The notes under the pieces: model-generated
The model's input: only the letters and a program-made list of their open reading frames with translations
Told to the model about the DNA's origin: nothing
Databases searched by the model: none
Translations under genes and position numbers: made by a program
Shown here: positions 1 through 7,707 of the stretch, piece by piece
Layout: each line of letters starts with the position of its first letter
How positions within the stretch are numbered: the first letter of the stretch is position 1
DNA from: Phycisphaerae bacterium
Lineage (GTDB): Bacteria; Planctomycetota; Phycisphaerae; UBA1845; UTPLA1
Reading direction: 5' to 3'
Assembly (NCBI GenBank): GCA_035275405.1
Contig: DATEMU010000012.1
Span: 124,001-188,000, forward strand
DNA length: 64,000 bases

Positions 1-152
1 AAACCGCCGATCGCGCCGGTGATGAGGTCCGGCCCGGAAGACTGTTGTCCCGAGCCCGGGCAGCCGGAAAACGCGCCGACGGGACGCGCAGGGCCGAGCA
101 GAATCGCTAATAGACCAAGTGTGATGGCCGGCGTTCTTGAGTATGTGTTCAT
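1..152 (-). CDS. Secreted protein, N-terminal fragment (cut by window edge)
   Basis: Only the first 50 codons are visible; the gene runs off the left edge. The reading frame starts at ATG 152 and is preceded by GGAGGGG about 8 nt upstream on the minus strand; a second ATG at 158 would sit too close to that site. The protein opens with MNTYSRTPAITLGLLAILL, which is a short polar n-region followed by a hydrophobic core, and then a small-residue stretch around ARPVGAFSG that fits signal peptidase cleavage. After that it is rich in Gly, Ser and Pro. This indicates an exported protein. No domain can be assigned from so little sequence. Confidence 0.6.
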   Translation of the reverse strand, partial: MNTYSRTPAITLGLLAILLGPARPVGAFSGCPGSGQQSSGPDLITGAIGG

Positions 153-226
153 GGTCATGTCCCCTCCATCGGCGAAGTCCGACGACGGTGCCTCCCCGCG
201 CTAATCTCAAGTATATCGGTAGGCCG

Positions 227-1657
227 TCATGCCGCCGGGTCCATCTGGAAGGCCCGCTGGCGGTACAAATGCTCGAACAGGTTTCCCTCGTGCGGCTGAT
301 CCCAACTGATTTTGAAGGTGGGGATCGGGCCGATGTTGAGCCGGTCGACGTTCCGCGCGGCCATCAACGCGGCGACGAGGTTCTTGTCCCTGGTGATCGC
401 GGAGACGATCAGGCTTGATCCGATGGCTTGCGGCATCTCTGCCGCCGGGCACTCCACCGCCGATGCGAAGGGGAACAGGAACTCGCGGTTGGCCAGCGGA
501 TGTTCCCGATCCTCGCACCAGATGACGGTGGGGAGCAGATAGGCGATCCGTCCATCGCGCACCAAGCGCGGCGAGCCGCGGAAATGTTCCGTCAGATCGA
601 TGGCCCCGGGTTCACGCAGGCCCTGATCGATCATCGCGGAGATTGCCTCGGCGAATTGCGGATTGGCGAACGCCGCGACCTTTGCGTCGGGATGGTCGGC
701 GGGCAGCGCCCGCACCTTCGCCAACTCCTTGGCGACCGCCTCGGCAATCTCGCGCCCGTGCCGCGGCGTCCAGATGCCGGAGGCGTTGATGCATGACCGC
801 CCGCCGTTGGCCGCGATCGACGTCACCAAAACGTCGAGATGCTTCTGCCACTCGTCCGCACAATCGTCGCCGAAGACTACCTTGCTGTAGCCCGGCCCGT
901 GCAGTTCAACTCGGGGGTCGTTCGCCCAGGTCCGCGTCGTCGAGGCGTCGCCGAAGAGCATCGACCGGTCGGTCACGCGGAGCAGCTCCGCCGCGCCGCC
1001 GTGGTCGGTCGGATAGAAGCCGAAGGCCTCCGCCGGCGCGCCGGCGGCGATGAATGCCTGGATGATCCGATAGGGCGACCACGGCTCCTCGCGGCCCGGC
1101 TTGAGCACGACCGGCGTCTTGAGGGCGATCGCCGGTATCCACAGCGAATGCACGCCGGGCGAGTTGCTCGGTAGCACCGCCCCAAAGGTCCGCGCCTGCC
1201 GCGAGAAGCTGATCGTATGGCCGCCGTGAATGCCGTGTCCGCGATCGATGATTGCGAGATCGAGCCCGCGCGTCAGCCCCGCCAGCACCACGTCGATCTC
1301 GGCCATGACCTTGCGAATCTTCTCCGCGTTGGCTCGGCACAGGACTTGCGGCATCCCCGTCGTCGCCGAAAGCTGGCGGATGTAGTCGTCGAAGGATTGT
1401 TTCGTATCGCCCAGTGGGAGCGTCGCGCCAATGTACATCTCCGCAGCCTTTCGGCTGATGGCAATCAGTTCCGCCGCACTCAGCCGCTCGAGCACCCGCT
1501 CGTCCCAGCGATTCACGTCGCGGACGATCATGCCGCTATTGGCCTGACTGACCGCCGCGACCGCCTCGCCCGTCGCATGGTGCACGATCTCGACCTTGTC
1601 GACGGCTTCGTAGGGTTTTCCGTGACGTAGGATGGGGATGTGGAGCATGGCGGTCAC
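227..1657 (-). CDS. Aldehyde dehydrogenase superfamily protein (acyl or aryl aldehyde forming?)
   Basis: A 476-residue protein with the aldehyde dehydrogenase fold. The N-terminal half carries the cofactor-binding segment with PSNSPGVHSLW (about 163-173) and the conserved Lys in VVLKPG (about 183-188). The catalytic Cys is in NGGRSCINAS (Cys289). The family oxidises aldehydes with NAD(P)+, but members paired with acyl-activating enzymes run in reverse and reduce activated acids. The protein is diverged from housekeeping aldehyde dehydrogenases and resembles the reductase partner of EhpF-type ligases. An EhpF-like ligase lies on the same strand at 3646-4752, separated by small accessory genes, so a joint acid-to-aldehyde reaction is possible but inferred. 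An ATG three codons into the frame (1648) is an alternative start. Confidence 0.75.
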   Translation of the reverse strand: MTAMLHIPILRHGKPYEAVDKVEIVHHATGEAVAAVSQANSGMIVRDVNRWDERVLERLSAAELIAISRKAAEMYIGATLPLGDTKQSFDDYIRQLSATTGMPQVLCRANAEKIRKVMAEIDVVLAGLTRGLDLAIIDRGHGIHGGHTISFSRQARTFGAVLPSNSPGVHSLWIPAIALKTPVVLKPGREEPWSPYRIIQAFIAAGAPAEAFGFYPTDHGGAAELLRVTDRSMLFGDASTTRTWANDPRVELHGPGYSKVVFGDDCADEWQKHLDVLVTSIAANGGRSCINASGIWTPRHGREIAEAVAKELAKVRALPADHPDAKVAAFANPQFAEAISAMIDQGLREPGAIDLTEHFRGSPRLVRDGRIAYLLPTVIWCEDREHPLANREFLFPFASAVECPAAEMPQAIGSSLIVSAITRDKNLVAALMAARNVDRLNIGPIPTFKISWDQPHEGNLFEHLYRQRAFQMDPAA

Positions 1658-1703
1658 TCACCGGGTCCGCATAGACGCAGCAGATTCCCTTACGAGAACG
1701 GAT

Positions 1704-1709
1704 TATAAT
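1704..1709. promoter_or_regulatory. Candidate -10 element in a divergent intergenic region
   Basis: The 99-nt gap between the divergent dehydrogenase and DUF4258 genes contains a perfect TATAAT, and because it lies in ATTATAAT it reads as TATAAT on both strands. No good -35 hexamer sits 16-18 nt upstream on either strand, so this is a likely but unproven promoter. Confidence 0.35.
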
Positions 1710-1756
1710 GGTATATCATTCGCCGGTCTTGTGGGCGACCACCGAAGGACCGACGC

Positions 1757-2068
1757 ATGGACGTGCTGACGCGAATAAAAGGTTTGATCCTTCGGCAGCG
1801 CTACCGCTTTAGCGAAAAAGCCGCGGATGAACTTGACGCCGATGGACTACAGGAGGCGGACGTACTTGAATCAATCATGAACGCTGATCACATCAAGAAA
1901 ACGATCCGCTCATCGGCGCATACAGGAGAAAAGCTCTATGTTATCGAAAGCCCGGACTATCACGGAACGCTCATCTACACGAAAGGCAAGTTCACGAAGC
2001 TTGAGGACGAAGAAATCTTCTACTTCCTCATCTCGTCTAAACGGTCGAGGCGCGGCAACGAGGTTTAA
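1757..2068 (+). CDS. DUF4258 domain protein, putative toxin of a TA-like pair
   Basis: A 103-residue small protein. The N-terminal part, with RYRFSEKAADELDADGL, has the short helical pattern of DUF4258 proteins, followed by a beta-rich part with YVIESPDYHGTLIYTKG. DUF4258 proteins have a RelE/BrnT-like small fold and commonly stand next to a YgiT-type zinc-finger antitoxin, as here, where the downstream frame overlaps or abuts this stop. A TATAAT at 1704 may be its promoter. Toxin function is inferred from family and context, not shown by catalytic residues. Confidence 0.7.
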   Translation: MDVLTRIKGLILRQRYRFSEKAADELDADGLQEADVLESIMNADHIKKTIRSSAHTGEKLYVIESPDYHGTLIYTKGKFTKLEDEEIFYFLISSKRSRRGNEV

Positions 2069-2072
2069 GCCC

Positions 2073-2297
2073 ATTGAAAGCTGCCCTACTTGCGGTTCGA
2101 AGCGAGTCCACCGACGCCTTATCACGAAGCATTTTCGCAGCGGCCATGTCGTCCGAAACGTTCCGGTCGACGAATGCGATGCCTGTGGCGAGCGGGTCTA
2201 TGATCCCGACGCGATGGCGATGATGGCGCCCGCGCTCAAGGCGAACAAGGCGCATCATGCAAAGCGGCGCAAGGCCGGCAACCGCGCATCATCGTAA
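2073..2297 (+). CDS. YgiT-type (MqsA N-domain-like) zinc-finger antitoxin, start uncertain
   Basis: The frame encodes ESCPTCGSKRV then VDECDACGERVY: two CxxC knuckles spaced about 33 residues apart, the pattern of YgiT-type zinc-finger proteins that act as antitoxins and autoregulators beside small toxins. Homologues begin directly before the first CxxC, yet there is no ATG, GTG or TTG there. ATT at 2073, five nt after the DUF4258 stop and 9 nt after a GAGG, would give a canonical 74-residue protein; otherwise TTG at 2001 or ATG at 1938 inside the toxin gene must be used. The C-terminus is Lys/Arg/His rich (ANKAHHAKRRKAG). It may be translationally coupled to the toxin. Confidence 0.6.
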   Translation: MESCPTCGSKRVHRRLITKHFRSGHVVRNVPVDECDACGERVYDPDAMAMMAPALKANKAHHAKRRKAGNRASS

Positions 2298-2314
2298 TCG
2301 GTCATAATCCGCTC

Positions 2315-2632
2315 ATGCCCGGCTTCGACGACTCCGAAAGCGACCCCTTCCACCCGCCCAAGGTCCCCGTCCGGGTGCAATGCATCCACTGCGACCCGGA
2401 ATACGTAAGCGACCAGATCGAATGGGTCGTGATGGAGACGGCCGAAGGCCCGCAGGGCTTCTGGTGCTGCCCCATGCCCGGCTGCGACGGCAAGAGCTTC
2501 GGCTTCGACATCTTCCCGACGGACCCACAGTATCGCGACGAACACGGGAACTTGATGTGGCACGAGGATGAAGAGCCCGAAGACGAGGAAGGCAACGGCA
2601 ACGGGCCGAGATTGGACCCCAGCCTTAACTGA
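2315..2632 (+). CDS. Small acidic zinc-ribbon-like protein, function unknown
   Basis: A 105-residue protein starting 17 nt after the YgiT-like gene on the same strand. It has CIHC near residue 23 and a second cysteine group in FWCCPMPGC around residue 50, which could hold one Zn ion. Between them is a short beta-like stretch EWVVMETAEGPQGF. The C-terminal third is very acidic (HEDEEPEDEEGNG) and probably disordered. I do not recognise a named family. It may be co-transcribed with the TA-like pair. Confidence 0.6.
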   Translation: MPGFDDSESDPFHPPKVPVRVQCIHCDPEYVSDQIEWVVMETAEGPQGFWCCPMPGCDGKSFGFDIFPTDPQYRDEHGNLMWHEDEEPEDEEGNGNGPRLDPSLN

Positions 2633-2655
2633 CGCAGGGGGGGCGACGCCAGGGT

Positions 2656-2889
2656 TCACCGCCCGAAGAGCTTCCTGAATAGCTCCACCGAACGCCTGGC
2701 TCCGTCTTCGGTCAGCACGACGGATTTCGCCTTACTCTTCGGGTCGCCGATGAACCCCTTTTGATGGAGGCGGCTCATCGCGTCCCAGTCGTGGGATTTC
2801 CAGGCGCGATGGATTCCACTCTCCACAAATGACGTCAAGTGCAGGAGCGCCAGGACCGCCTCGTCGATTTTGTCCTCGTCAAACTCCAT
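2656..2889 (-). CDS. DUF6429-like small protein
   Basis: A 77-residue protein, mostly helical, with the pattern IDEAVLALLHLT, then RAWKSHDWDAMSRLHQKG, and a C-terminal LTEDGARRSVELFRKLF. This matches my memory of the DUF6429 family, short proteins of unknown function scattered in many bacterial accessory regions. The LTEDG segment resembles the wing of a winged helix, so a nucleic-acid-binding role is conceivable. It lies convergent to the preceding small gene and 57 nt downstream of the nucleotidyltransferase gene on the same strand. Confidence 0.6.
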   Translation of the reverse strand: MEFDEDKIDEAVLALLHLTSFVESGIHRAWKSHDWDAMSRLHQKGFIGDPKSKAKSVVLTEDGARRSVELFRKLFGR

Positions 2890-2946
2890 GAATCAGCCTG
2901 CTGATGATTTCCACAGTTTCATGCCGCCCATCGCCGATATCGATGG

Positions 2947-3579
2947 CTACACCCGGTCCTCGTCGGAATCCAACGCGGACCGGAGTTCGGCAAACTTTTG
3001 ACGGACATAGGGGTTCAACTTTTCGGCGAAGCTCGCCGGGAGGTGCAGCACCCGAATTAATTCCTGCACATCCGCCAGATCGCGCAAACGTCCGGGATTG
3101 GTCATCCCCGACGCCAGTTTAAGTTCAATCAGTGCCGGCAAATTGACGTAACGAATTCCATCGATTTCCGTGCCGGCCGACGTGGGATCAGGAAAGGCTA
3201 CGGGCTTGGGCCTGCCGTCGCCGGGATACTGGCCCGTAACGATGAATTCGATTCGGACGCCGGTATTCGTATCGCGAAGGTTCTTGCTGCCTGAAAACGG
3301 CGGAACGTAGCCCAATCCCTCGAGAGATCGATGTATTTCTTCAAGCCCTTGAGGCGTGACGAGAATATCCACGTCTACCGTCGTTCGGTCATACCCGTGG
3401 GCGACGAGTGCCATCCCGCCCGCCACGGCGTAATCAATCCCCGATTCCTTCAGCCGCCGGGTGATTTCGCGCAGGCTTTGATGGACGGGATCGGACTTCA
3501 TAAAGAACTTCGCGGCTTCCTGTATCGCCGGCCCGCCGCCTTGCCGCATCCTCTCATCAAACGTACTCATCAGAATCAT
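2947..3579 (-). CDS. Minimal nucleotidyltransferase (AbiEii-like or DUF6036-like)
   Basis: A 210-residue protein with the nucleotidyltransferase signature GGMALVAHGYDR followed by TVDVDILV: the Gly-Gly pair at about 54-55 and two carboxylates at about 69 and 71 that would bind the metal-nucleotide complex. The central part holds SAGTEIDGIRYVNLPALIELKLASG, where the conserved Lys after IEL is typical. Such proteins are found as toxins of type IV toxin-antitoxin pairs or as solitary genes of unknown substrate. No obvious antitoxin is adjacent. ATG at 3570 is an alternative start. Confidence 0.7.
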   Translation of the reverse strand: MILMSTFDERMRQGGGPAIQEAAKFFMKSDPVHQSLREITRRLKESGIDYAVAGGMALVAHGYDRTTVDVDILVTPQGLEEIHRSLEGLGYVPPFSGSKNLRDTNTGVRIEFIVTGQYPGDGRPKPVAFPDPTSAGTEIDGIRYVNLPALIELKLASGMTNPGRLRDLADVQELIRVLHLPASFAEKLNPYVRQKFAELRSALDSDEDRV

Positions 3580-3615
3580 TCTATCGCACGGGCCAATAGG
3601 ATGCCGCGTCTTCTT

Positions 3616-3645
3616 TTGCTATCTTCCATTCGTCATTCGCTATTC

Positions 3646-3650
<5 letters not shown>
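3616..3650 (+). repeat. Low-complexity 'ATTCG(C/T)' repeat, copy 1
   Basis: A run built from ATTCGTCATTCGCTATTC-like words lies in the short gap between two minus-strand genes and touches the stop codon of the upstream ligase gene. Near-identical words occur in inverse orientation at 7586-7620 and again at 7674-7706. Confidence 0.55.
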
Positions 3651-4752
<1,102 letters not shown>

Positions 4753-4809
4753 GGCTGGGGGATAATAACGCAAGAGTTCTATTGGAGCACGGACTTGCAG
4801 AACGCGGCC

Positions 4810-4838
4810 TTACCGAGCTGGCCTGCTTCGCATATAAT
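4810..4838 (+). promoter_or_regulatory. Promoter of the DUF433/DUF5615 pair, possibly leaderless
   Basis: A perfect TATAAT at 4833-4838 is preceded by a weak -35 (TTACCG, 4810-4815) at the ideal 17-nt spacing. The ATG of the DUF433 gene starts 7 nt after the -10, which is where transcription would begin, so the mRNA would be leaderless. No Shine-Dalgarno sequence is present. Confidence 0.55.
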
Positions 4839-4844
4839 GTCAAT

Positions 4845-5180
4845 ATGGCACCGATGCTTCTTGAGACCAGCCTTCCGATTCCCCTTCGAGCCGAGCCGGG
4901 CGGCACGATTCGCGTTGGCCGGACCCGCGTCACACTCGATACCGTCGCGCACGCCTATCTGGAGGGCGCGTCGGCGGAAGAGATCGTGGATCGATTCCCC
5001 ACCTTGGCGCTCGCCGATGTCCACGCGGTCATCGCCTATTATCTTACCCATCGGTCCGACGTCGAGGCGTACTTACGGGCGCGCGAGGCCGAAGCCTCGG
5101 ACGTTCGCAAGCAGACCGAGGCCCACACCGATCAGCGCGCGATCCGTGAACGGCTTCTGGCGCGGCAGAAGCGTTCATGA
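4845..5180 (+). CDS. DUF433 domain protein, putative antitoxin
   Basis: A 111-residue protein. After a strand-rich opening with GGTIRVGRTRVTLDTVAHAY it has the DUF433 helix-turn-helix-like core AEEIVDRFPTLALADVHAVIAYYL (here in pieces, about 45-70). The C-terminal tail is charged and helical. DUF433 proteins are the usual partner of DUF5615 PIN-like proteins, and here the stop codon overlaps the next ATG (ATGA), so the two are translationally coupled. The family is predicted to bind DNA and neutralise the partner. Start chosen at ATG 4845 because the upstream frame has no family similarity. Confidence 0.75.
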   Translation: MAPMLLETSLPIPLRAEPGGTIRVGRTRVTLDTVAHAYLEGASAEEIVDRFPTLALADVHAVIAYYLTHRSDVEAYLRAREAEASDVRKQTEAHTDQRAIRERLLARQKRS

Positions 5181-5527
5181 TTCGATTCGTCGCCGACGAA
5201 AACTTTGATCGGCGGATCATCCGAGGATTGCTTCGTCGACTGCCCGAGGCGGATGTCCAAACAATTCAGGAACTCGCCTTGAACGAGGCGAGCGACGCCC
5301 AGGTCCTCGACTGGGCGGCGGCGAACGACCGTGTTGTCGTCACACATGATGTGAATTCGCTCGTCGATGTTGCGTTCGAGCGGGTGCGAGTTGGAGCGGC
5401 CATGAACGGAGTCATCGCGGCGCCGGACAAGCTTGGCATTGGCCAGGCGATCTCGGACTTGGCGCTGATCGCCACGTGTCTGGACCCGGAAGATTTGCGC
5501 AATCAAGTCCTGTTCTTGCCGTTGTAG
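5177..5527 (+). CDS. DUF5615 PIN-like protein, putative toxin
   Basis: A 116-residue protein with the DUF5615 pattern: RFVADENFDRRI at the N-terminus (acidic Asp-Glu-Asn, predicted metal site), a middle part ELALNEASDAQVLDWAAANDRVVVTHD (in pieces) with a second acidic site THDVN, and a C-terminal beta strand. These are diverged PIN-domain ribonucleases and are predicted toxins. The gene overlaps the upstream DUF433 gene by 4 nt, which supports a toxin-antitoxin module. RNase activity is inferred from fold family. Confidence 0.75.
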   Translation: MIRFVADENFDRRIIRGLLRRLPEADVQTIQELALNEASDAQVLDWAAANDRVVVTHDVNSLVDVAFERVRVGAAMNGVIAAPDKLGIGQAISDLALIATCLDPEDLRNQVLFLPL

Positions 5528-5542
5528 CCCGATCCCGTCGAT

Positions 5543-6085
5543 TCAACCGAGGTCAACACTTTGGCAAGCCCGGAGAGTTCCCGGTGGGAGTCCCAGGCGC
5601 TGTTCCAACTCTTCCTGAAGCGGCAACGGTTCGCCTTCCTCGATTCGGACGCGGATTTCGTGGCGATGGATGTGCCAGAATCTGATGCGCAACCGATGGG
5701 GCTTGCGCGCTCGGCCTAACTGCGCATCAAACGGCTCGCCGATCTGCCGCATCCTCCTTGAGACTCGATGCCACAACTCGCGATCATCATACTGAGCCAC
5801 TGCGTCGTAAGATGCGGTATGGCTGTCGACAACTCTTTTGATATTCACCGGCGTTAGTACAAACTCCACCGGTAGGGACTCACCGAGACGATTCGCTATA
5901 CCCAGTACGACTGCGTTGAAAACGGCCCGTGGCGTATCAGGATGGACGGTAAACCACCCTTTAGTAGTCCAGCGCGCTAAGAGGTTACCTTCCCAAGGGT
6001 ATATTGGCGAAAGCCAGTATCGCGTCCGCCAGCGCAGTCGTCGAAGTAAGGGCGCCGAGTCAGTTGCGGAATTGGTCATGTCCAA
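5543..6085 (-). CDS. Hypothetical basic protein
   Basis: A 180-residue protein without a family I recognise. It has no signal peptide or membrane segment. The N-terminal third is aromatic (YWLSPIYPWEGNLL), the middle has an Arg/His-rich part RARKPHRLRIRFWHIHRH, and the C-terminus is acidic with LQEELEQRLGLPPG. Base composition here is less GC-rich than its neighbours. It is convergent with the DUF5615 gene, 15 nt away, and lies 20 nt downstream of the propeller operon end, so it could be read from that operon. Confidence 0.5.
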   Translation of the reverse strand: MDMTNSATDSAPLLRRLRWRTRYWLSPIYPWEGNLLARWTTKGWFTVHPDTPRAVFNAVVLGIANRLGESLPVEFVLTPVNIKRVVDSHTASYDAVAQYDDRELWHRVSRRMRQIGEPFDAQLGRARKPHRLRIRFWHIHRHEIRVRIEEGEPLPLQEELEQRLGLPPGTLRACQSVDLG

Positions 6086-6105
6086 TCATACCCGCGCGGT
6101 GGCGG

Positions 6106-7707
6106 TCACTCCGCTGCCGCCTGCTTCGCCGCCGCCTTCATCGGCTCCGACTTCGCCCCCTCCTGAATCGCAAACAGCGCCTGACGGTTGGTCACGTACA
6201 GTACCCCGTTCGACGCGACGGGCGTCGTATAGACCGAGTTTTCCATGTAGTTCGTTGCCAGCAGCTTTTTCTCCTTACCGTGCGCCAGCACCAGCACGTC
6301 GCCGTCCTCCGTCCCCAGCATCACCTTTCCGTCCACGACGTAGGGCGAGCCCCAGATCGCCGCCAGCGTGTCGTGCGTCCAGTACGGCTTGCCAGTCTTC
6401 TGATCGAGGCAATACAAAAATCCGCTCAGGTCCGAAGCATAGACCAGACCGTCCGCCACCGCGCACGTCGACATTGACCGCTTGAAGTCCTCGCCGCCGC
6501 GGTGCCAGACCTTTCCGCTTTCCGTCACGTCGCCCGTCTTTGTCGCGTCGATACAGTGCAAATGCCCAATTCCCTCGCCGTGCTCCGGGTCCTGGCCGAC
6601 GCAGAGAAACACTTTGTCGTCGTAGATGACCGGAGTGGCGATGATTTCGTTCGCCGTCCCGCGGCCGCCGAGGATGTACTTGGCGTCGGGTGGATTGAGA
6701 TTGTATTTCCAAATGAGCTTGCCCGTCTTCGGCTCGTAGGCGTAGCACCAACCGTCCCCGCCGCCGAAGATCACCTGCGCCCTGCCCTTTACCGTTCCAT
6801 AAGCAGGACTCGACCACTGCCCGTGAAACGTCCGCGGGCCGCACGGCGTCTGTTCCCACACGAGCTTACCGGTCTTGGTGTCCAAGGCGATGAAATCCGG
6901 CGAATCGGGCGATGGGTGATTGAGGTGGCCTTCATCGACGCCGTTGGAGGTATGGCAGAAGACGAGCCCCTCGGCCACGACCGGAGACGACGTCGCCAGG
7001 TTGTGCGGGAACACGCCGAGTTCCTCGATCATGTCATACGTCCAGACGATGTCGGCGTCCTCCTTTTCGTTGTACTTCTCGTCCTTGACGCCGTCGTTCT
7101 CGCCGTCAAGGAACCCTTCCGTATCCGCGCAGACGACCTCGCACCGATTGCTCACGTAATAAATGCGGTCGCCTTCGGCATAGGGCGATGAGCAGATGCC
7201 CTGCTCCGGCCAGTCGTTTACCCGGCCCGACGGCAACTTGTCGTGCGTCGCCTGCCACAGCATCTTCCCGGTCTTTTCGTCGACGCACATCACGACGCCC
7301 TTGTCGCCCTTGATTTTCGGCCGGTACTCGCCGGTGTTGTTCGTGCCGACGAAGATCTTCCCCTTATGGATGACGGGATTGCCGTAGGTTTGTGAGCCGA
7401 GGGGCGCGACCCACTTAATGTTCGTGCCCTTTTTGACGTCCCACTTTTCGGGAATACCCGTCTCGCCCGACACCATGTTGCGATCCGGCGATCCGCCCCA
7501 CATGGGCCAATCGCCCTTTTTCGCCTTCGAGAGAGGCTCGGCATGGACGGCCGCCGCGAAAAACAGGACGCCCGTCGCCAAGATCGGCAAATGACGAATG
7601 GCGAATAGCGAATAGCGAAATTGTTCCCTTCGTTCGCCTTGCTGTCGCCGAATCACACTATGTCCGCCGCTTTTTTCGCAATTCGCTAATCGCAATTCGC
7701 TATTCAT
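6106..7707 (-). CDS. Secreted PQQ-like beta-propeller protein
   Basis: From ATG 7707 the protein has 533 residues. After a long Arg-rich n-region and a hydrophobic core (ILATGVLFFAAAVHA) the mature part begins with DWPMWGGSPDRN, the opening typical of planctomycetal PQQ-binding-like (YWTD/quinoprotein-like) propellers. Blades repeat the pattern ALDTKTGKLVWE / CVDEKTGKMLWQ / CLDQKTGKPYWT. The family binds PQQ only in dehydrogenases with extra residues; most planctomycetal members are of unknown function, probably scaffolds or BamB-like. The ATG lies inside the stop region of the upstream gene (ATGAATAG overlap), so translation is coupled. The first 40 codons lie in a low-complexity repeat, making the exact start doubtful. 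Confidence 0.75.
   Translation of the reverse strand: MNSELRLANCEKSGGHSVIRRQQGERREQFRYSLFAIRHLPILATGVLFFAAAVHAEPLSKAKKGDWPMWGGSPDRNMVSGETGIPEKWDVKKGTNIKWVAPLGSQTYGNPVIHKGKIFVGTNNTGEYRPKIKGDKGVVMCVDEKTGKMLWQATHDKLPSGRVNDWPEQGICSSPYAEGDRIYYVSNRCEVVCADTEGFLDGENDGVKDEKYNEKEDADIVWTYDMIEELGVFPHNLATSSPVVAEGLVFCHTSNGVDEGHLNHPSPDSPDFIALDTKTGKLVWEQTPCGPRTFHGQWSSPAYGTVKGRAQVIFGGGDGWCYAYEPKTGKLIWKYNLNPPDAKYILGGRGTANEIIATPVIYDDKVFLCVGQDPEHGEGIGHLHCIDATKTGDVTESGKVWHRGGEDFKRSMSTCAVADGLVYASDLSGFLYCLDQKTGKPYWTHDTLAAIWGSPYVVDGKVMLGTEDGDVLVLAHGKEKKLLATNYMENSVYTTPVASNGVLYVTNRQALFAIQEGAKSEPMKAAAKQAAAE
7586..7620 (-). repeat. Low-complexity 'ATTCG(C/T)' repeat, copy 2 (inside CDS)
   Basis: Reads on the minus strand as repeated TTCGCTATTCGC and CCATTCGTCATTTGCC words. 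It encodes residues FRYSLFAIRHLPI just before the hydrophobic core of the propeller protein signal peptide. It shares words with 3616-3650. Confidence 0.5.
7674..7706 (-). repeat. Low-complexity 'ATTCG(C/T)' repeat, copy 3 (over a start codon)
   Basis: Repeated AATTCGC and TATTC words cover the junction of two overlapping propeller genes, including the ATG at 7707 and the residues NSELRLANCEK. It is related to the copies at 3616 and 7586. Confidence 0.45.
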
